NCBI GenBank assembly: GCA_021201315.1
Contig: JAJQFG010000074.1
Coordinates: 252 to 64,251, forward strand
Source of the DNA: Erysipelotrichaceae bacterium
GTDB lineage: Bacteria > Bacillota_I > Bacilli_A > Erysipelotrichales > Coprobacillaceae
Length of the DNA: 64,000 nucleotides
Reading direction: 5' to 3'
Under the pieces are notes generated by a model, which had not been told where the DNA came from, ran no database searches, and worked only from the letters and a program-made list of their open reading frames with translations. The position numbers and the translations under genes were made by a program. Of the stretch, positions 18,399 through 26,096 are shown one piece after another (positions within the stretch are counted from its first letter, which is position 1; each line of letters opens with the position of its first letter).

Positions 18399-19784
18399 AT
18401 GGATAAACAAATATTTGAAAGTATGACATTATGTCCTTTAGATGGACGTTATAGTGGTATTAAAGAGGAATTAGGTGATTATTTTTCAGAGTTTGCTTTA
18501 GTTAAGTATCGTGTGCTTGTAGAAACACAATGGCTAAGATTTTTAATTGAAAATGTGGATAATGAAATATTAGCTAAATTTAATAAAGAAGAAATGCATA
18601 TTATTGAAGATATTGGTTATAACTTTGATTATGAAGCATTTATGCGTGTAAAAGAAATTGAAGCCACAACAAGACATGATGTTAAAGCTGTTGAATACTT
18701 TATTGATGAAACATTAAAAGATTTAGATTATGATTATTTAATTAGCTTTGTTCATATTGGTTGTACTTCAGAAGATATCAATAATACATCCTATGCTTGT
18801 ATGATTAAAAATGGTTTAAACAAAGTATGGTTACCAAAAGCCAAACAACTTAGAGATATCATAGACAAATGGGCCAATGATCATAAAGACGATGCGATGC
18901 TTGCCCATACGCATGGACAACCTGCAACACCTACAACAATTGGTAAAGAATTCAAAGTCTATGCTTATCGTATGACATCTAGCATTGAAAATATTGAAAG
19001 TATTCCTATTAAAGCTAAATTTAATGGGGCAACAGGAAACTACAGTGCAATACTTACAGCTTTCCCTAATCTAGATTGGCCTGCACTCTCTAAAAAGTTT
19101 GTTGAAGAATACTTAGGATTAACTTTTAATCCACTCACAACACAAATTGAAAGTCATGACTATACATGTCATATCTTAGATGGTATTCGTCATTTCAACA
19201 ACATTGTTGTAGATTTTGATGTTGATATGTGGCTTTATATTTCTATGGAATACTTTAAACAAATACCTGTACAAGGTGAAGTAGGAAGCTCTACAATGCC
19301 TCATAAAGTCAATCCTATTCGTTTTGAAAATAGTGAAGCTAATGTTGATATGTCTAATAATATTTGTATGGCATTATCTAATAAACTACCTAAATCACGT
19401 ATGCAAAGAGACTTATCAGACTCTTCATCTCAACGTAACTTAGGTTTAGCCTTCGGCTACTCACTTCAAGCAATGAATGAAACCATCAATGGATTAGCTA
19501 AATGTGTAGTTAATAAAGATAAACTTGCATCTGATCTCAATGATAAATGGGAAGTTTTAGCTGAACCAATTCAAACAATGTTAAGAAAATATGGTGTTCC
19601 AGACGCTTATGATACATTAAAGGCACTTACAAGAGGAAAGAGTATTTCTAAAGAAGATATTCTAAAATTCGCTGAAAGTCTTGATATGTTATCAGATGAA
19701 GATAAGGCAACGCTTGTCAATATGACACCTGCTTCTTATATTGGTAAAGCCAGTGAATTAGCTGATATAAAGTTAAAAGATTAA
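18399..19784 (+). CDS. purB: Adenylosuccinate lyase
   Basis: A 461-residue fumarase/aspartase-superfamily enzyme that releases fumarate from SAICAR and adenylosuccinate. The signature SSTMPHKVNPI is followed by RFENSEAN, with HTHGQPATPTT and TRHDVKAVEYF also present. The larger size and this signature variant match the PurB class seen in gamma-proteobacteria and some Firmicutes. It is the last gene of the operon and is followed within 6 nt by a strong terminator. Confidence 0.96.
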   Translation: MDKQIFESMTLCPLDGRYSGIKEELGDYFSEFALVKYRVLVETQWLRFLIENVDNEILAKFNKEEMHIIEDIGYNFDYEAFMRVKEIEATTRHDVKAVEYFIDETLKDLDYDYLISFVHIGCTSEDINNTSYACMIKNGLNKVWLPKAKQLRDIIDKWANDHKDDAMLAHTHGQPATPTTIGKEFKVYAYRMTSSIENIESIPIKAKFNGATGNYSAILTAFPNLDWPALSKKFVEEYLGLTFNPLTTQIESHDYTCHILDGIRHFNNIVVDFDVDMWLYISMEYFKQIPVQGEVGSSTMPHKVNPIRFENSEANVDMSNNICMALSNKLPKSRMQRDLSDSSSQRNLGLAFGYSLQAMNETINGLAKCVVNKDKLASDLNDKWEVLAEPIQTMLRKYGVPDAYDTLKALTRGKSISKEDILKFAESLDMLSDEDKATLVNMTPASYIGKASELADIKLKD

Positions 19785-19790
19785 AAAATG

Positions 19791-19825
19791 GAGACATGAA
19801 TCTTTGATGGATTTATGTCTCTTTT
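19791..19825 (+). terminator. Terminator of the purine operon
   Basis: GAGACATGAATC (19791-19802) pairs with GATTTATGTCTC (19810-19821) around a 7-nt loop, with one G-T pair, followed by TTTT. Confidence 0.88.
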
Positions 19826-19857
19826 ATGTTATAATAATAAGTAAAGGAAGTGATATT

Positions 19858-21438
19858 ATGGGAATTTATCTTAATCCAGATAATACTGATTTTAAAGAAC
19901 TAAGAAATTCAGCTATATGTGTAGATAAATCTTTATTGATTGAATATACAAATAGTGTCATGAATACTAAAGATAAATTAATATGTGTTTCTAGACCTCG
20001 TAGATTTGGAAAAAGTACAGATGCTAATATGTTGGTGGCTTATTATTCTAAAGGTTGTGATTCAATTTCTTTGTTTTCAGATTTAAAAATATCACAAACA
20101 CCTACTTATAAGGATCATCTTAATCAACATAATATCATTTTTGTTAATATGCAAGAGTTTTACGATAATTCTGATACAATTTATGACATGAAAAATCGAT
20201 TGAGTCAGATGCTTTTAATAGAATTAAAACAAGTATTTGATAATATTTTTTATTATGATGATAAAGACTTGATTTTATCTTTAAAAAATATCTACGATCA
20301 AATTAAGCAAAAATTTATTTTTATTATTGATGAATGGGACTGCGTACTAAGAGATAAAGATGCTTCACAAAAAGATAAAACCACTTTTTTGACTTTTATG
20401 AATTCTTTATTTAAAGATCAAACATATATTGAATTAGTTTATATGACAGGTATTTTACCAATAAAAAAATATAGTAATCAAAGTGCTCTTAATAGTTTTG
20501 ATGAAATGTCGATGCTTAATCCTACACCTTTTGAAGAATTTATGGGATTTACTGAAAATGAAGTTATAGAGTTGTGTAATCAATATCAAATGGATTTTGA
20601 TGAAATGAAATTATGGTATGATGGCTATCATTTTAAAAATGGCATATCCATATATAGTCCTAGATCGATTAGTAAAGCACTTAGAATAGGATCATGTGGT
20701 AATTATTGGAGTAAGACATCTTCTTTTGAAAATTTAAGATATTATTTTAATCAAAATATAGATGGTATCAAAGAATCGATTGTACAATTATTAGCAGGTG
20801 ATATGATAAAAATTGATCCAGATATATTTAACAATGATGCTTCGGAAATACACAGTAAAGATGATGTATTAACTTTTTTAGTCCATTTAGGATATTTAGG
20901 ATATGATGAAACAGAAAAGAAAGTTTATATTCCTAATAAAGAAGTCTCAGATTCATTTGTATCAACAATGCGAAAAAGCAAATGGGAGAATGCTATATAT
21001 TTCCTAGAAAACTCTGATAAATTGTTTGAAGCTACTTGGAATCAAGATGAAGAAATTGTCGCTGAATATATTGAAAAAGCGCATCAGGAAGTATCCATAC
21101 TTCAATATAATGACGAAAATGCTTTAGCATATACAATATATTTAGCTTATATTACAGCTAAAGACTATTATACAGTCGTGCGTGAACTTCCAAGTGGGAA
21201 TGGTTTTGCAGATATAGCATTTATACCAAAAAATGATAAACCAGCATTATTAGTAGAACTTAAATGGAATAAGGATGTTCAGACAGCTATTAATCAAATC
21301 ATAGATAAACAATATCCAGCTGTATTAGAACACTATAAAGATAATTTATTGTTAGTTGGTATTAGTTATGAAAAAGATAGCCAATCTAAAGATCATAAAA
21401 AACATACATGTAAGATTATCCATCTAATGAATAAATAA
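19858..21438 (+). CDS. AAA-ATPase-like / PD-(D/E)XK nuclease-like protein, copy 1
   Basis: A 526-residue protein with an N-terminal AAA-ATPase-like domain (PF09820 type: Walker A in RPRRFGKST near residues 43-51, Walker B in FIFIIDEWD) and a C-terminal PD-(D/E)XK nuclease-like core (FADIAF...LLVELKW). The biological role of this family is unknown; it is often multicopy. An upstream in-frame ATG at 19804 lies inside the pur terminator, while ATG 19858 has AAGGAAGTG, so the latter is chosen. The gene is followed after 13 nt by a second, mostly identical copy that even repeats the ribosome site. Confidence 0.85.
   Translation: MGIYLNPDNTDFKELRNSAICVDKSLLIEYTNSVMNTKDKLICVSRPRRFGKSTDANMLVAYYSKGCDSISLFSDLKISQTPTYKDHLNQHNIIFVNMQEFYDNSDTIYDMKNRLSQMLLIELKQVFDNIFYYDDKDLILSLKNIYDQIKQKFIFIIDEWDCVLRDKDASQKDKTTFLTFMNSLFKDQTYIELVYMTGILPIKKYSNQSALNSFDEMSMLNPTPFEEFMGFTENEVIELCNQYQMDFDEMKLWYDGYHFKNGISIYSPRSISKALRIGSCGNYWSKTSSFENLRYYFNQNIDGIKESIVQLLAGDMIKIDPDIFNNDASEIHSKDDVLTFLVHLGYLGYDETEKKVYIPNKEVSDSFVSTMRKSKWENAIYFLENSDKLFEATWNQDEEIVAEYIEKAHQEVSILQYNDENALAYTIYLAYITAKDYYTVVRELPSGNGFADIAFIPKNDKPALLVELKWNKDVQTAINQIIDKQYPAVLEHYKDNLLLVGISYEKDSQSKDHKKHTCKIIHLMNK
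20313..21258 (+). repeat. ~946-bp direct repeat, copy A (within AAA copy 1)
   Basis: Matches 21901-22846 at a constant offset of 1,588 bp, with no mismatch seen by eye, while flanking sequence differs on both sides. It covers Walker B through the nuclease core. Confidence 0.85.
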
Positions 21439-21451
21439 AGGAAGTGATATT

Positions 21452-23023
21452 ATGGGAACCTATCTTAATCCAGGTAATACTGATTTTAAAGAACTAAGAA
21501 ATTCAGCTATATGTGTAGATAAATCTTTGTTGATAGAATATACAAATAGTGTCATGAACACGAAGGATAAATACATATGTGTTTCTAGACCTCGTCGATT
21601 TGGAAAAAGTACAGATGCTAATATGTTGATAGCTTATTATTCCAAAGGTTGTGATTCAATTTCTTTGTTTTCAGATTTAAAAATATCACAAACCAAAATG
21701 TATAATGAACATCTTAATAAACATCAAGTTATATTTATGAATATACAATCTTTTTATGACATGTCTGATTCAGTTTCTGAAATGAAGGAATTGATAATTG
21801 AAGAACTCATAGATGAAATCAGTCAAACATACAAAGTAGTATGTAAAAGAAAAAAATTACCTTTATTCTTAAATGCTGTATATCAACAAACACAGAATAG
21901 ATTTATTTTTATTATTGATGAATGGGACTGCGTACTAAGAGATAAAGATGCTTCACAAAAAGATAAAACCACTTTTTTGACTTTTATGAATTCTTTATTT
22001 AAAGATCAAACATATATTGAATTAGTTTATATGACAGGTATTTTACCAATAAAAAAATATAGTAATCAAAGTGCTCTTAATAGTTTTGATGAAATGTCGA
22101 TGCTTAATCCTACACCTTTTGAAGAATTTATGGGATTTACTGAAAATGAAGTTATAGAGTTGTGTAATCAATATCAAATGGATTTTGATGAAATGAAATT
22201 ATGGTATGATGGCTATCATTTTAAAAATGGCATATCCATATATAGTCCTAGATCGATTAGTAAAGCACTTAGAATAGGATCATGTGGTAATTATTGGAGT
22301 AAGACATCTTCTTTTGAAAATTTAAGATATTATTTTAATCAAAATATAGATGGTATCAAAGAATCGATTGTACAATTATTAGCAGGTGATATGATAAAAA
22401 TTGATCCAGATATATTTAACAATGATGCTTCGGAAATACACAGTAAAGATGATGTATTAACTTTTTTAGTCCATTTAGGATATTTAGGATATGATGAAAC
22501 AGAAAAGAAAGTTTATATTCCTAATAAAGAAGTCTCAGATTCATTTGTATCAACAATGCGAAAAAGCAAATGGGAGAATGCTATATATTTCCTAGAAAAC
22601 TCTGATAAATTGTTTGAAGCTACTTGGAATCAAGATGAAGAAATTGTCGCTGAATATATTGAAAAAGCGCATCAGGAAGTATCCATACTTCAATATAATG
22701 ACGAAAATGCTTTAGCATATACAATATATTTAGCTTATATTACAGCTAAAGACTATTATACAGTCGTGCGTGAACTTCCAAGTGGGAATGGTTTTGCAGA
22801 TATAGCATTTATACCAAAAAATGATAAACCAGCATTATTAGTAGAATTAAAGTGGAACAAGGATGTTCAGACAGCTATTAATCAAATCATAGATAGGCAA
22901 TATCCTGCTGTATTAGAACATTATAAAGATAATTTATTGTTAGTCGGTATTAGCTATGAAAAAGATAGTCAATCTAAAGAACATAAAAAACATACTTGCA
23001 AGATTATAAAGGTTACTGATTAA
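21452..23023 (+). CDS. AAA-ATPase-like / PD-(D/E)XK nuclease-like protein, copy 2
   Basis: A 523-residue paralogue of the preceding gene with the same domain order and motifs. The first ~77 residues are nearly the same. Residues about 78-150 diverge strongly in sequence and slightly in length. From FIFIIDEWD onward the proteins are identical almost to the end. This pattern suggests duplication followed by gene conversion, or replacement of the middle segment that sits between Walker A and Walker B. Function unknown. Confidence 0.85.
   Translation: MGTYLNPGNTDFKELRNSAICVDKSLLIEYTNSVMNTKDKYICVSRPRRFGKSTDANMLIAYYSKGCDSISLFSDLKISQTKMYNEHLNKHQVIFMNIQSFYDMSDSVSEMKELIIEELIDEISQTYKVVCKRKKLPLFLNAVYQQTQNRFIFIIDEWDCVLRDKDASQKDKTTFLTFMNSLFKDQTYIELVYMTGILPIKKYSNQSALNSFDEMSMLNPTPFEEFMGFTENEVIELCNQYQMDFDEMKLWYDGYHFKNGISIYSPRSISKALRIGSCGNYWSKTSSFENLRYYFNQNIDGIKESIVQLLAGDMIKIDPDIFNNDASEIHSKDDVLTFLVHLGYLGYDETEKKVYIPNKEVSDSFVSTMRKSKWENAIYFLENSDKLFEATWNQDEEIVAEYIEKAHQEVSILQYNDENALAYTIYLAYITAKDYYTVVRELPSGNGFADIAFIPKNDKPALLVELKWNKDVQTAINQIIDRQYPAVLEHYKDNLLLVGISYEKDSQSKEHKKHTCKIIKVTD
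21901..22846 (+). repeat. ~946-bp direct repeat, copy B (within AAA copy 2)
   Basis: Second member of the 1,588-bp-offset direct repeat; see copy A. Silent sites are also unchanged, pointing to very recent duplication or ongoing conversion. Confidence 0.85.
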
Positions 23024-23053
23024 TTATTGAACTACAAGTTCAATTTAAATTCG

Positions 23054-23082
23054 TTGATAATTTCTGGAGATTGTGATACACT
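23054..23082 (+). promoter_or_regulatory. Promoter of the type III antitoxin RNA/toxin operon
   Basis: TTGATA and TACACT are separated by 17 nt. The predicted start near 23089 lies about 20 nt before the first 35-bp repeat. Confidence 0.6.
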
Positions 23083-23109
23083 ATATGTGGATGAAGAAAT
23101 CCTAAAAAA

Positions 23110-23214
23110 GCGGGAGTACCCTAGCCGTAGTGGGAATGAAAAAAGTGGGAGTACCCTAGCCATAGTGGGAATGAAAAAAGTGGGAGTACCCTAGCCATAG
23201 TGGGAATGAAAAAA
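23110..23214 (+). repeat. Three tandem 35-bp repeats
   Basis: Units lie at 23110-23144, 23145-23179 and 23180-23214. Units 2 and 3 are identical; unit 1 differs at two positions. The core is GGGAGTACCCTAGCC followed by TAGTGGGAATG and A6. There is no spacer between units, so it is not a CRISPR array. Confidence 0.97.
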
Positions 23215-23217
23215 GGG

Positions 23218-23245
23218 AAGGACTAGTATTAAAGTGCTAGTCCTT
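23218..23245 (+). terminator. Attenuating hairpin between antitoxin repeats and toxin gene
   Basis: AAGGACTAG (23218-23226) pairs perfectly with CTAGTCCTT (23237-23245) around a 10-nt loop. The T tract is short (CCTTTA), consistent with partial read-through that keeps toxin expression low relative to the antitoxin RNA. Confidence 0.8.
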
Positions 23246-23271
23246 TATCGTAAAGTTAGGAGGTATTATTG

Positions 23272-23769
23272 ATGGATGGTTGTAGATTAAAATTATATTG
23301 CATAGAAGATGATTATATTGATTATTTGCGTCAGTTTGATGATAAAGTACCATATAATAAACATAAAACCCGACCATTTGTTGGTATTGTTTATATCCAT
23401 CATGGTTATCGTTACTTTGCGCCATTGTCTTCTCCAAAACCAAAACATGTTAGAATGAATGAGCGTGCAATTGATATATGGAAAATTTCAAATGGAAGTT
23501 TAGGGATAGTGAATTTTAATAATATGGTGCCATGTCCGAGTGGGGTATTAACTGAGATACTTCCTACAGTAACAGATACGAAATACAAAATATTATTAGA
23601 AAATCAGATTAAAGCCATAAATAATGAAAGAGGATCATTGTTAAAAAAGGTGAGAAGATTTCATGATCATTACGAAAAAGGTCTTTTATCAATTAATGTA
23701 ATCAACAGATGTTGTGATTTTCAATTATTAGAAGAAAAATGTGATGAATATATGACTGTTAGTGTTTAA
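23272..23769 (+). CDS. toxN: ToxN/AbiQ-family endoribonuclease toxin (type III TA)
   Basis: A 165-residue protein of the ToxN/AbiQ fold. Family stretches are visible in order: YIDYLRQFDDKVPY (15-28), RPFVGIVY, YFAPLSSPKPKH (48-59) and LGIVNFNNMVPCP. The S-S-P-K at 53-56 aligns with the T-S-P-K active-site block of known ToxN, and K25/K32 lie where a catalytic lysine is expected. It should cleave mRNA and its own repeat RNA at A-rich sites; known relatives cause abortive phage infection. ATG 23272 has AGGAGG with 8-nt spacing; a TTG at 23269 is possible. The repeat RNA lies directly upstream. Confidence 0.9.
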   Translation: MDGCRLKLYCIEDDYIDYLRQFDDKVPYNKHKTRPFVGIVYIHHGYRYFAPLSSPKPKHVRMNERAIDIWKISNGSLGIVNFNNMVPCPSGVLTEILPTVTDTKYKILLENQIKAINNERGSLLKKVRRFHDHYEKGLLSINVINRCCDFQLLEEKCDEYMTVSV

Positions 23770-23773
23770 ATGA

Positions 23774-23833
23774 ATATGGGTTTCTGGCCGCTTGAGGCTG
23801 GATGTGCAGAATGATGCGGGCCCATATCTTTTT
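23774..23833 (+). ncRNA. GC-rich structured RNA or complex terminator after the toxin gene
   Basis: ATATGGGT (23774-23781) pairs with GCCCATAT (23820-23827) and is followed by T5. Inside are two smaller hairpins, GGCC/GGCT and GCA/TGC, giving a three-way-junction-like fold. Its GC content stands out from the flanks. It could simply terminate toxN, or be a small RNA processed from that transcript. Confidence 0.5.
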
Positions 23834-23854
23834 ATATATTTTTCATAAAAACAC

Positions 23855-23885
23855 TTGAGTATATACAAGGTATATAGTTTAAAGT
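23855..23885 (+). promoter_or_regulatory. MerR-type promoter with 19-nt spacer
   Basis: TTGAGT and TAAAGT are separated by 19 nt, and a dyad CTTGAGTATATACAAG spans the -35 and spacer. Long spacers with such dyads are typical of promoters activated by MerR-family regulators. Confidence 0.6.
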
Positions 23886-23907
23886 ACTAGGTGAAAGAGG
23901 TGGAAAC

Positions 23908-23973
23908 ATGAAAACTAATGAAGTTGAAAAGATTACTGGTTTATTTATATTATTGTTTTATTTTATAAAATGA
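23908..23973 (+). pseudogene. Truncated start of a MerR-family regulator
   Basis: A good ribosome site (AGAGGTGG) and ATG are followed by 21 codons. The first twelve (MKTNEVEKITGL) fit the opening of a MerR winged helix; then the frame turns into unrelated AT-rich codons and stops. The promoter and initiation region survive while the gene body is deleted. Confidence 0.55.
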
Positions 23974-23987
23974 TAAAGTAGATAATA

Positions 23988-24015
23988 TTGAATTTAATTG
24001 ATTATATGGTATAAT
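23988..24015 (+). promoter_or_regulatory. Likely promoter of the secreted Ig-like protein gene
   Basis: TTGAAT and a perfect TATAAT are separated by 16 nt, about 43 nt before the ATG at 24058. Confidence 0.55.
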
Positions 24016-24057
24016 TTTATTTATAGAATTCGTCTAAAAGTGAAGGGAAGAGAGAAT

Positions 24058-24555
24058 ATGAACAGGCGAAAGATTTTGAATAAAATTATAGTATGTATTT
24101 TAACAGTGTTTATTAGTACGATGATGATGACAGGTACATCATCAATCAACAGTTTACCTTCTGTTGTAATTGTGGATGTTGATGCCGCAACAATTAAGCT
24201 CAATAAAACAACACTTACTTTAACAAAAGGTAAAACAGCAACCTTAAAGATTTCAGGAACATCAAAAAAGGTCACTTGGTCTTCAAGCAAGAAAAGTGTT
24301 GCAACAGTTAATTCTAGTGGTAAAGTCACTGCAAAGAAAGCAGGAACTGCTACTATCACAGCTAAGGTTAACAACAAAAAATATACTTGTAAGGTAACAG
24401 TAAAAGATAGTACATCTACAACAGTTTATATAACAAATACAGGAAAATGTTATCATAAATCAGGATGCAGGTATTTGAAAAAAAGTAAAATAGCTATATC
24501 TAAAAGCAAAGCCAAAAGCCAAGGATATAAAGCATGTAGTGTATGTAATCCTTAA
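24058..24555 (+). CDS. Secreted Ig-like (Big_2) protein with cysteine-containing C-terminal domain
   Basis: A 165-residue protein. A basic start (MNRRK) and a hydrophobic stretch to about residue 28 form a signal peptide or anchor. Residues about 46-116 form a Big_2 Ig-like domain with the VTWSSSKKSVATV pattern. The C-terminus (about 122-165) has four cysteines in a GKCYHKSGCRYL...ACSVCNP layout, resembling a small metal-binding Ada-like fold often found on secreted Firmicutes proteins. Binding partner unknown. ATG 24058 is preferred over an upstream in-frame ATG because of the signal sequence and the GGGAAGAGAG site. Confidence 0.75.
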   Translation: MNRRKILNKIIVCILTVFISTMMMTGTSSINSLPSVVIVDVDAATIKLNKTTLTLTKGKTATLKISGTSKKVTWSSSKKSVATVNSSGKVTAKKAGTATITAKVNNKKYTCKVTVKDSTSTTVYITNTGKCYHKSGCRYLKKSKIAISKSKAKSQGYKACSVCNP

Positions 24556-24579
24556 AGACGTTTCAAAAACGTCTTTTTT
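24554..24579. terminator. Bidirectional terminator between Ig-like and LysR genes
   Basis: AAAGACGTT pairs with AACGTCTTT around a 4-nt loop, with T-rich flank on the plus strand and A-rich flank serving the minus strand. It ends at the stop codon of the convergent LysR gene. Confidence 0.82.
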
Positions 24580-25453
24580 ATTGACAAAATGTTTGACATG
24601 CTTCTATGAATTTAAGAGCTAATGGTGTTAAATATTTGTTTTTATGATAAATAATATGATAATTTCTTTCGATATGTAATGCATCAATAGGAATGGTTGT
24701 AATACGTTTTTCATCTAAGGCAGGTTTGATCAACAAATAAGGTAAAGTAGAAATACCTAGATTATTTTCTACAGCACGAATAATAGCCTGTGATGATGTA
24801 CTTTGCCATGATGGTTCAATATTCAATTGATGGGATACAAAGATACTATTAACCAATTTATAAACAGAGCTACCTTCTTCACGCATAATGAAATTTTCAT
24901 TTTTAATATCATCTAAGGTTGGATGCTCTAATTGTGTTAAAGGATTATCAGGTGAACAAATGGTATAGAGGTGATCTTTCATAAATGGTATTTTGATTAT
25001 GTCATCATTGATAGGATCTGTTTCAATAATCGCTAAATCTATATCATTTTGATAAATAGCCTGTTCAATATATTGTGAGTTATTGATGGTAATATGAAAC
25101 TGAATATCTGGATATTGTGTTTTAAATAACTTTAAAATATCAGGAAGTATATAATTACCTATTGTAATGGAACTACCTATTTTTAATTCCATAGATTCAT
25201 TATTCATCATACTTTCTTCCATTTCATCATATAAATCAATTACATGTTTAGCATATTGATAATATGTATGAGCCACGTCAGTAGGGTAGAGATGCTTGTT
25301 AATACGATCAAATAGTTTGGTATTGTAATGTTCTTCAATTTCTTTAATCGCTAAAGAAATTGAAGGTTGCGCAATATATAATTCTTTAGCAGCTTGTGAC
25401 ATATTTTGGGTTTCATAAACTTTAATAAATATTTGTAAATGTCGTAGATTCAT
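24578..25453 (-). CDS. LysR-family transcriptional regulator
   Basis: A 291-residue regulator with an N-terminal winged helix-turn-helix (MNLRHLQIFIKVYETQNMSQAAKEL form, then QPSISLAIKEIE) and a two-lobed effector domain. It is divergent from a chromate-transporter-type gene pair with a 97-bp shared promoter region, so it most likely controls that pair. The effector is unknown. The start has GGAGG upstream. Confidence 0.9.
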   Translation of the reverse strand: MNLRHLQIFIKVYETQNMSQAAKELYIAQPSISLAIKEIEEHYNTKLFDRINKHLYPTDVAHTYYQYAKHVIDLYDEMEESMMNNESMELKIGSSITIGNYILPDILKLFKTQYPDIQFHITINNSQYIEQAIYQNDIDLAIIETDPINDDIIKIPFMKDHLYTICSPDNPLTQLEHPTLDDIKNENFIMREEGSSVYKLVNSIFVSHQLNIEPSWQSTSSQAIIRAVENNLGISTLPYLLIKPALDEKRITTIPIDALHIERNYHIIYHKNKYLTPLALKFIEACQTFCQ

Positions 25454-25464
25454 AATGCCTCCAT

Positions 25465-25515
25465 ATATAATAAAAATCTTATAATAAATATATAATAATA
25501 ATATTTTTATTATAT
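25465..25515. promoter_or_regulatory. Inverted repeat in the LysR/ChrA divergent promoter
   Basis: A perfect 13-bp inverted repeat (25465-25477 and 25503-25515, ATATAATAAAAAT and its complement) spaced by 25 nt. Candidate LysR operator; its AT-only content lowers certainty. Confidence 0.4.
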
Positions 25516-25550
25516 GTCAATATATGTTAAGATGACATCGGGTGAGATAG

Positions 25551-26096
25551 ATGAATAAGAAATCATTGTTGAAATTGTTTATATCAACGTTTTATTTAAG
25601 TGCTTTTACGTTTGGCGGAGGTTATGTTATTGTGACATTAATGCGTAAAAAGTTTGTAGACGAATATCATTGGATTGATGAGGATGAGATGCTTGATTTA
25701 ATAGCGATAGCACAATCGGCTCCAGGAGCGATTGCAGTGAATGGGTCGATTGCGATAGGTTATAAGTTATCAGGTGTTGTTGGCGTTATTGTGAGTGTTA
25801 TAGGAACAATATTGCCACCATTTATGATTATTACAGTGGTATCTTTGTTTTATGAAGCTTTTAGAAGTAATTTGTATATTTCTTTGATGCTTGAAGGGAT
25901 GCAAGCAGGGGTGGCTGCAGTGATTGGCTCAGTTGTTTATGAGTTGGCTTCAGGTATTGTGAAAGAGAAAAATATACTTTATATGATGATTATGATAGCT
26001 TCTTTTATAGCAGCTTATTTTTTGGATATTAATGTGATTTATATTATTATTGTATGTCTGCTTATTGGTTTAATTCAATGGAGGGTGTCAAAATGA
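25551..26096 (+). CDS. Chromate transporter family protein (short-chain CHR, subunit 1)
   Basis: A 181-residue membrane protein consisting of one CHR domain: FGGGYVIVTLM near residue 22 and QSAPGAIAVNGSIAIG near 53-68 are the signature, followed by hydrophobic helices. Short CHR proteins work as pairs. The true substrate may not be chromate; the family name comes from resistant bacteria. It overlaps the second subunit by 4 nt (ATGA) and is divergent from the LysR gene. Confidence 0.88.
   Translation: MNKKSLLKLFISTFYLSAFTFGGGYVIVTLMRKKFVDEYHWIDEDEMLDLIAIAQSAPGAIAVNGSIAIGYKLSGVVGVIVSVIGTILPPFMIITVVSLFYEAFRSNLYISLMLEGMQAGVAAVIGSVVYELASGIVKEKNILYMMIMIASFIAAYFLDINVIYIIIVCLLIGLIQWRVSK

Larger units (their letters stand above)
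23089..23245 (+). ncRNA. ToxI-like repeat antitoxin RNA of a type III toxin-antitoxin locus
   Basis: The predicted transcript contains three consecutive 35-nt repeats with no spacers, then a terminator-like hairpin, then the ToxN-like toxin gene. This is the defining layout of type III systems, in which the toxin cuts the repeat RNA and is inhibited by the released pseudoknots. Each repeat ends in a run of six A, comparable to A-rich cleavage sites in known ToxI RNAs. The GGG/CCC/GGG blocks in each unit permit alternative pairings compatible with a pseudoknot. RNA ends are inferred. Confidence 0.85.

Noticed and set aside
23110-23214. Short direct repeats as a CRISPR array
   Set aside because: The three 35-bp units abut with no spacers and lie between a promoter and a hairpin followed by a ToxN-like gene, which fits a type III antitoxin RNA.
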